From Candidatus Tayloriibacteriota bacterium (GTDB lineage: Bacteria; Patescibacteriota; Minisyncoccia; Phycocordibacterales; PALSA-1337), in the NCBI GenBank assembly GCA_025353045.1, contig JANXRK010000048.1, positions 1-20,048 of the forward strand: a stretch of 20,048 bases of DNA, given 5' to 3'. Position 1 is the stretch's first letter, and each line of letters begins with the position of its first letter. Made by a program: the position numbers and the translations under genes. Below the pieces are notes generated by a model. That model ran no database searches, was not told the origin of the DNA, and saw only the letters and a program-made list of their open reading frames with translations. Below are positions 16,026 to 20,048 of this stretch, piece after piece.

Positions 16026-16505
16026 CTACTGGAGACGCCCCATGAAGTAGTATAGGAGACGCTTCAAGACCTCCTTGAAGCGGAACCAGGCTGGGCTCAC
16101 GCCGGGGTCGTAGGGGATGAGATCCTTTATGCTCAGAATCCAGACATCCAGCCCAAGCCTTCGGGCGACCCAAACGGATCGCCAGTAGTGGTCTTCGTGC
16201 GCTACGAGGATGATCGTTCTGATGAGATTATCCTCACAGAACCTTTTGACCAGAAGAAGGTATTGGTAGGTGCCATCCTCACCGTCAAACACAGCTGCAC
16301 TTCTGCGATGTTCGGTGAGGTATTGTACAACATCGTCTGGGACGATGACCTTCACCCGATTTGATACAAGCGTGTGAGAACTATTGACTCGAGCTGCGTT
16401 CATCTCAAGGGCGATACGCTCGGCTTGCGCCGCGAGTGCCGGGTTTCTCAACTGTGGATAGAAGCCCATGGTGACAATCGCCTGAGGGGTGCCAAAGCTT
16501 CCCAC
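16026..16505 (-). CDS. Short YdcF/SanA/ElyC-like (DUF218) protein of foreign composition
   Basis: A 159-residue protein starting with GTG at 16505-16503, with GGGGAG a few bases before it as a possible ribosome binding site. The fold pattern resembles DUF218: strand PQAIVTMGF near residues 8-16, then LRNPALAAQAERIALEMN, a central YLLLVKRFCEDNLIRTIILVAHEDHYWRS region, and VARRLGLDVWILS. The C-terminus ends in a basic, aromatic helix (KEVLKRLLYYFMGRL). In typical members the histidine sits in a T-S-x-x-H-x-x-R motif; here it is AHEDHYWRS, so the match is partial. YdcF-like proteins are linked to envelope functions, which would fit the locus. The open frame continues upstream to about 16570 without another ATG, so a non-canonical longer start is possible. 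Codon use is GC-rich, unlike every neighbour. Confidence 0.6.
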   Translation of the reverse strand: MGSFGTPQAIVTMGFYPQLRNPALAAQAERIALEMNAARVNSSHTLVSNRVKVIVPDDVVQYLTEHRRSAAVFDGEDGTYQYLLLVKRFCEDNLIRTIILVAHEDHYWRSVWVARRLGLDVWILSIKDLIPYDPGVSPAWFRFKEVLKRLLYYFMGRLQ

Positions 16506-16580
16506 AACTCCCCGCGAACTCCACTTCGTAAAAATTTCCGTGAATTTCAGACACTGCCTTTCGCTTTAATTGTTATATAT

Positions 16581-16598
16581 ACCGAGCTTTCGCACGGT
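16581..16598 (-). promoter_or_regulatory. Leader hairpin with a GAAA tetraloop
   Basis: The minus-strand RNA reads ACCGUGC-GAAA-GCUCGGU: six pairs with a single U-U mismatch, closed by a GNRA tetraloop. It begins about ten bases after the predicted transcription start (near 16608) and lies about 75 bases before the GTG. It could stabilise the mRNA or serve in regulation. It is not followed by a U-run, so it is not an obvious attenuator. Confidence 0.5.
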
Positions 16599-16604
16599 CA
16601 CTGA

Positions 16605-16615
16605 TTCGTTACGAA
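16605..16615. promoter_or_regulatory. Dyad TTCGT-n-ACGAA at the transcription start
   Basis: TTCGTTACGAA is a perfect 5+1+5 palindrome covering the last base of the -10 element and the predicted start point of the cassette promoter. The position is right for a repressor operator. It is short, so chance cannot be excluded. Confidence 0.35.
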
Positions 16616-16643
16616 CCTTAGCACATTTTGACATAATTGTCAA
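16615..16643 (-). promoter_or_regulatory. Strong promoter of the GC-rich gene
   Basis: The minus strand carries a perfect -35 TTGACA at 16643-16638, a spacer of exactly 17 bp, and TG-C-TAAGGT, an extended -10 with its hexamer at 16620-16615. Transcription would start near 16608, leaving a leader of about 100 nt before the GTG at 16505. This is the most complete promoter in the window. Confidence 0.7.
16628..16643. promoter_or_regulatory. Inverted repeat TTGACA-taat-TGTCAA over the -35 element
   Basis: Two perfect 6-bp arms flank a 4-bp spacer, and the right arm is the -35 box of the leftward promoter. The left arm is a second TTGACA facing right, but no -10 lies at a usable distance from it. 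The arrangement looks like an operator through which a dimeric regulator could block sigma factor binding. Confidence 0.4.
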
Positions 16644-16659
16644 CTTTTCCTTTCCGTTA

Positions 16660-17538
16660 TTAGCTCTTCTTCGCGTAAAGATTTGTAGCGATTTCACCCT
16701 TTTGAAACTTTTTAATATATTCTTCTATATTTAAAATCGGTTTCAATTCTTTTTTATCCTCATCTATTTCAGACAAATTAAATCCAAAATCTGTTAGCAT
16801 TTTTAGAAAACCTAATGGCTCTTTATTAAAACGTTTGATAGCATTTGGGAAAAATTCTGTCATGATAATAAGTCCAGGACTTCTTGAAATAACTTGTTTC
16901 ATTCCTTCCAATGCTAAATATTCTGCACCCTCTATATCCATTTTTATTATATCTACTTTTTCTTGAAGAACGTTATCGAGCATGTCTATTTTTACAGGAA
17001 TTGATGTTTGAGTTTTTCTATTGTCGACAAGGGAATAGGAACCAGTATTCTCAGAAAAAAGGAAAAGATTTTCTGTGCCAGTTTTATTCGATAGTGCTAC
17101 TTGAGAAGGAGTAACATTCTTTAAATTATTAACTTCTATATTTTGTTTCAAATATGAAAAGTTTTTAGGTTCAGGTTCAAATGAAAACACCTTACCATTT
17201 TGACCAACTCTTTTTCCTGCAATGACTGTGTAGTATCCAATATTTGCGCCAACATCGATAACAGTCATTCCTTCTTTTACAAATTTTCTAAAAAGGAAAG
17301 TTTGAAAGGGTTCGAAGGTATTTACCGCCAACATTCCAGAAACGGCCACATCGTCTTGATTGAGAATCATTTTTCCTTCCTCGATTTCGAGCTCCTTTGG
17401 AATGCCAGACTTGATAAAATTATTTACAATATGTCGCAGAGGCGTTTTATTTATGATTTTTGTATAGATCCAAGTCGCCAAGGTTAATGGAACAATCGAG
17501 AGGAGCTTTTTGAATATTTTTTTGAAAAGTGAGCTCAT
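16660..17538 (-). CDS. FkbM-family methyltransferase
   Basis: A 292-residue SAM-dependent methyltransferase of the FkbM type, which O-methylates sugars and polyketides. The N-terminal 45 residues form a basic, hydrophobic lead (MSSLFKKIFKKLLSIVPLTL). Motif I is VIDVGANIGYYT at 93-104, the acidic SAM-ribose contact is FEPEP around 120-124, and the conserved FkbM signature DIIKMDIEGAEYLALEGM lies near residue 200. The segment MTEFFPNAI follows as expected. No Shine-Dalgarno sequence is visible before the ATG. It is on the opposite strand from the glycosyltransferases but surrounded by them, so sugar methylation of the same glycan is a reasonable inference. No terminator follows, so its transcript may run into the GC-rich cassette. 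Confidence 0.88.
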   Translation of the reverse strand: MSSLFKKIFKKLLSIVPLTLATWIYTKIINKTPLRHIVNNFIKSGIPKELEIEEGKMILNQDDVAVSGMLAVNTFEPFQTFLFRKFVKEGMTVIDVGANIGYYTVIAGKRVGQNGKVFSFEPEPKNFSYLKQNIEVNNLKNVTPSQVALSNKTGTENLFLFSENTGSYSLVDNRKTQTSIPVKIDMLDNVLQEKVDIIKMDIEGAEYLALEGMKQVISRSPGLIIMTEFFPNAIKRFNKEPLGFLKMLTDFGFNLSEIDEDKKELKPILNIEEYIKKFQKGEIATNLYAKKS

Positions 17539-17566
17539 TGATTTAGTGTATGTTTGTGGCTATAAT
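17538..17566 (+). promoter_or_regulatory. Promoter for the GT39-like and GT2-GtrA genes
   Basis: TTGATT at 17538-17543, a 17-bp spacer, and a perfect TATAAT at 17561-17566. The start point would be near 17573, about 14 nt before the ATG at 17587. The -35 box adjoins the ATG of the divergent FkbM gene, so the two starts are crowded into under 50 bp. I could not resolve a convincing promoter for FkbM itself. Confidence 0.65.
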
Positions 17567-17586
17567 ATGACTAACAATATACTGAA

Positions 17587-19008
17587 ATGCACAGAAAATC
17601 AAAGATATTATTGCTGATTGTGCTGCTTGGTATCGGTGCCCTTCTTTCGGTCTATAAGCTCACAGAAAGCCCTCCGACTTGGTATGACGAGGGTATTTAT
17701 AATCAGATTGCCATAAACACGAGTTTGCATGGTGCGCAGGGTATACAAGTGGCTCCAAGTACCTTCGTATCGAGTGGTTTTGTGACTGGCGGTTATCCAT
17801 TTTTTCTCCCAGTTGCTTGGTCAGTGAAGATGTTTGGTATTGGTATTTTGCAAGTTAGAATGGTTATGGTTTTGTTTTTGATAGCCATGCTTGTAGTGGC
17901 TTTTTATTTAATTCGTGAAATATTTGGTATTAGGAATTCTCTCATTTCACTTTTACTTCTTGTTACGTTTCCAGTTCTGTACGGAAATGGAAAAAATGTA
18001 CTTGGGGAGGTTCCCGGCCTATTTTATTTATTTTGTTTTTTGATTTTTGTATATCAAATTGAAAAGAGAAAGTTCGAAGGATTAACTTTTTATATTTTAG
18101 CTGGACTGACTGGCGGACTTTGTTTGGCCACGAAGCCGATTTTCTTTTTACTCGGTGGGGCAGTCATAATTGCGGTTTTTATTCATAGAAGGAATATTGT
18201 TTTTAAATGGAAGCATTTGCTTTTGGGATTAATCGCTTTTATTGTGCCAATGGCTTTGTGGTTTAAGATGCAATTTCTTTCAACTGACTCAGCTTCAAGT
18301 ATTTTGCATTATTATGCTAATCCATATGGTCTTACTGATATTAAAAGTACTATCATCTCTAATTTCTTTAGATTTTTCCATGAAGCTAGTCCGATGTACT
18401 TTTTGTTTTTGGAATTGATGTGGATTGTTTCATATGCGATCCGTTTCTTAAAAAAGAAGAGTATTTCCCTTGTCGAATCAATTGCATTCATCTTTTCGAT
18501 ACTTGTTTCTTTAGCGTATCTTAGAACGGCTGGTTGGTATCGATATTTCTTTGTAGCAGAGATAATGGCCATCGCTTTTGTTCCAATGAACATTGCTACT
18601 ATTTTGGAAAATATTAACAAAAAGAAATTTTTTGTTTGGATCGTTACTTTGCTTTGTTTAGTCCAAACGTATCAACTTTTCTTTACATCTTGGGTGGCGA
18701 CACATTATCGAAGTACAATTTCTGCTGATATGCATGAAGTTTTATCAAAATACTCTAAAAAGACAACTTTTTTTATCTATAATGTGCCAGCAGTGACAAT
18801 TTTCCTCCCAAATCAACTGTATTATCAATATATGGAACCTACTGATACTTTGAATTTCGGTATTGAGCAGATATCAGTTCTCCAAGCGGGAATACCTGAC
18901 GTTTTAATCACTACTTCTAAACAATGGGACAAAATCTCGTCACAATTTAAGAAATATCAAATTTCGCAAAGAATTGATGATTATGTTATCTTGAATCACA
19001 CACTATGA
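17587..19008 (+). CDS. GT39/PMT-like integral-membrane glycosyltransferase
   Basis: A 473-residue multi-pass membrane protein of the ArnT/PMT_2 (GT-C) group, which transfers sugars from polyprenyl-phosphate donors outside the cytoplasmic membrane. The first transmembrane helix covers about residues 6-24. The extracytoplasmic loop after it carries W32-Y33-D34-E35, the catalytic-type acidic motif of the family. About ten further hydrophobic segments follow, among them VMVLFLIAMLVVAFYLI and LLLGLIAFIVPMALWF, then a soluble C-terminal part of about 90 residues. Its stop overlaps the start of the GT2-GtrA gene (ATGA), which probably supplies its lipid-linked sugar. Whether it modifies a glycan or a protein cannot be told from the sequence. 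Confidence 0.8.
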   Translation: MHRKSKILLLIVLLGIGALLSVYKLTESPPTWYDEGIYNQIAINTSLHGAQGIQVAPSTFVSSGFVTGGYPFFLPVAWSVKMFGIGILQVRMVMVLFLIAMLVVAFYLIREIFGIRNSLISLLLLVTFPVLYGNGKNVLGEVPGLFYLFCFLIFVYQIEKRKFEGLTFYILAGLTGGLCLATKPIFFLLGGAVIIAVFIHRRNIVFKWKHLLLGLIAFIVPMALWFKMQFLSTDSASSILHYYANPYGLTDIKSTIISNFFRFFHEASPMYFLFLELMWIVSYAIRFLKKKSISLVESIAFIFSILVSLAYLRTAGWYRYFFVAEIMAIAFVPMNIATILENINKKKFFVWIVTLLCLVQTYQLFFTSWVATHYRSTISADMHEVLSKYSKKTTFFIYNVPAVTIFLPNQLYYQYMEPTDTLNFGIEQISVLQAGIPDVLITTSKQWDKISSQFKKYQISQRIDDYVILNHTL

Positions 19009-20048
19009 AAATTTCTCTGATAATTCCTGTTTATAATTTTGGAAAAAATCTCTCAACCAAGATTGAGCATCTTAAGGAATTTCATTCTTCATTTCCGCAT
19101 GATTTAGAGATTCTTTTTATTGACGATGGAAGTACCGATGATACTAGAGATATTTTAAAGAGTGTATCTTTGCCATTTAAGCACATTAGAAGCGATGAAA
19201 ATCAAGGCAAAGGCGCTGCAGTCAAAAGAGGTGTCGAGGAGGCTCGGGGGGATTATATTTTCTTTACTGATGCTGATTTGCCATATGATTTGTCTGTTAT
19301 GCATTCTGCTATTGAAAAACTGAAGAGTGGTCATGATGTTGTTTTGGGCTCAAGAGAATTGCCAGATTCAAAGAGTTCTTGTTCGAGAAATATGGATCGT
19401 AAGCTTGGTAGCCGAATCTTTTCAAAGATAGCAAATATTATTTTATTAGAAAAAATCGAAGATACTCAGTGTGGCTTTAAGGGTTTTAAAAGAAACATTG
19501 CCAAAGATATTTTTCCATCTGTTTCAACACATGGATTTGCTTTTGACGTTGAAGTGATTTATTTGGCCCAAAAGGCTGATTCAAAAATATATTTAGTTCC
19601 AGTACATCTTATTGAGGATGCAGACTCCTCAGTTCATTTTATTCGAGATAGTATTAAGATGACATGGCAATTGTTTAGACTTTTTGTTCTCCTTCGAAGA
19701 CAACAAGTCTTTGAATTCTTACGTTATATTTGTATCGGTGTATTTAATACTGCTTTAAACATAGCGATTTTTAATGCTTTGATGTGGACAACGGGAATTA
19801 ATCAAGGTCCTTATATTATTCTCTTTTCGCTCATTGCATTTATTATTGTTATAACTCAAGCATTTTTCACAAACGCTCTTTGGGTTTTTAAAAAGAAAGA
19901 GCATATTAAGCAGACAAATTATAAGAAGTTTTTTGTGATCTCCGGATCAATCGCGCTTATTAATTTATCCATCATCCATCTAATTGTAAATGTTATCAGT
20001 GCGCCGGCTGGATTTAATCCTCAACTCTGGGCAAATTTTGCTGTAATG
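19005..20048 (+). CDS. Polyprenyl-phosphate-hexose synthase fused to a GtrA domain, 3' end cut by the window
   Basis: The frame is open from the ATG at 19005 to the window end (348 codons, no stop). Residues 1 to about 225 form a GT2 domain of the dolichyl-phosphate mannose/glucose synthase type: ISLIIPVYN at the start, IDDGSTDDT at 39-47, DADLP at 89-93, and the signature DTQCGFKGFKR. From about 237 a GtrA-like membrane domain begins (FLRYICIGVFNTALNI), with the conserved NALWVFKKKE after the second or third helix. GtrA proteins are proposed to flip polyprenyl-phosphate sugars, so one chain would make and translocate the carrier. Such GT2-GtrA fusions are known. The ATGA overlap with the GT39-like gene supports a donor-acceptor pair. 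Confidence 0.85.
   Translation, partial: MKISLIIPVYNFGKNLSTKIEHLKEFHSSFPHDLEILFIDDGSTDDTRDILKSVSLPFKHIRSDENQGKGAAVKRGVEEARGDYIFFTDADLPYDLSVMHSAIEKLKSGHDVVLGSRELPDSKSSCSRNMDRKLGSRIFSKIANIILLEKIEDTQCGFKGFKRNIAKDIFPSVSTHGFAFDVEVIYLAQKADSKIYLVPVHLIEDADSSVHFIRDSIKMTWQLFRLFVLLRRQQVFEFLRYICIGVFNTALNIAIFNALMWTTGINQGPYIILFSLIAFIIVITQAFFTNALWVFKKKEHIKQTNYKKFFVISGSIALINLSIIHLIVNVISAPAGFNPQLWANFAVM

Larger units (their letters stand above)
15960..16643 (-). other. GC-rich single-gene expression cassette
   Basis: This is a self-contained unit read leftward: promoter, leader hairpin, one short gene, terminator. Hand counts give 36 and 37 G+C in the two 60-base lines 16081-16140 and 16141-16200, against 16 of 60 in the flanking line 15781-15840. 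The unit fits exactly between the stop of the last operon gene and the stop of the FkbM gene. No transposase, integrase or convincing target-site duplication is visible. The composition suggests acquisition from another genome. Which mechanism brought it in is unknown. Confidence 0.55.

Noticed and set aside
15916..16173. Minus-strand open frame of 85 codons across the cassette terminator
   Set aside because: It runs through the terminator hairpin and into the GT4 gene in a different frame from the YdcF-like protein; a shadow of GC-rich DNA.
16374..16604. Plus-strand open frame of 76 codons opposite the cassette gene
   Set aside because: It is antisense to the YdcF-like frame and the cassette promoter, has no promoter of its own, and its protein looks like nothing known.
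15961..16649. Six-base inverted ends GAAAAG...CTTTTC at the edges of the cassette as transposon-like termini
   Set aside because: They are explained by the terminator T-tract and a purine run before the promoter, and no target-site duplication was found.
357..19008. Use of UGA as a sense codon, as in Gracilibacteria and Absconditabacteria
   Set aside because: TGA ends several genes at tight ATGA junctions (3720, 7671, 13685, 19006), and proteins end at the expected lengths.

Overview
The window looks like a chromosome segment of an uncultivated Patescibacteria (CPR) bacterium, probably of the Parcubacteria type. This is an inference from AT-rich DNA, very tight gene packing, start codons without Shine-Dalgarno sequences, extended -10 promoters, and a soluble VirD4/TraG-like ATPase of a kind common in that group. 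TGA is used as a stop throughout, so the UGA-recoding CPR lineages (Gracilibacteria, Absconditabacteria) are unlikely. I see no rRNA, tRNA, CRISPR array or transposase.

Layout. 1-290: 5' part of a minus-strand membrane protein. 302-340: divergent overlapping promoters. 357-2090: DNA-translocase-like ATPase with a proline-rich tail, facing tail to tail a minus-strand coiled-coil protein (2093-2413). 2414-2525: second divergent promoter region, reading left into the coiled-coil gene and right into a large operon. 2526-15962: twelve plus-strand genes joined by overlaps or gaps of 1-3 bp (one gap of 16 bp). They encode seven classical or variant GT4 glycosyltransferases plus one more distant GT4-like enzyme, one GT2, one GT9-like enzyme, a SAM methyltransferase and an AsnB-type amidotransferase. 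15960-16643: a GC-rich minus-strand single-gene unit with its own promoter and terminator, encoding a short YdcF/SanA-like protein. 16660-17538: minus-strand FkbM methyltransferase. 17538-17566: promoter for a plus-strand pair, a GT39-like membrane glycosyltransferase (17587-19008) and a polyprenyl-phosphate-hexose synthase fused to a GtrA domain (19005 to the window end).

Function. This is a surface-glycan locus. The cytoplasmic transferases would build an oligosaccharide, and the AsnB homologue and the methyltransferases could amidate and methylate it. The GT2-GtrA fusion and the GT39-like enzyme form a plausible membrane pair that makes, flips and uses a lipid-linked monosaccharide on the outer face. 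No initiating phosphoglycosyltransferase, Wzx flippase, Wzy polymerase or ABC exporter is in view, so the pathway must extend outside the window.

The most unusual element is the GC-rich unit at 15960-16643. Two 60-base lines inside it are about 60% GC, against about 27% in a sampled flanking line. It has a strong promoter carrying two dyad symmetries, a leader hairpin with a GAAA tetraloop, and a terminator that abuts and runs into the last codons of the neighbouring glycosyltransferase gene. It looks like a self-contained, laterally acquired expression cassette.
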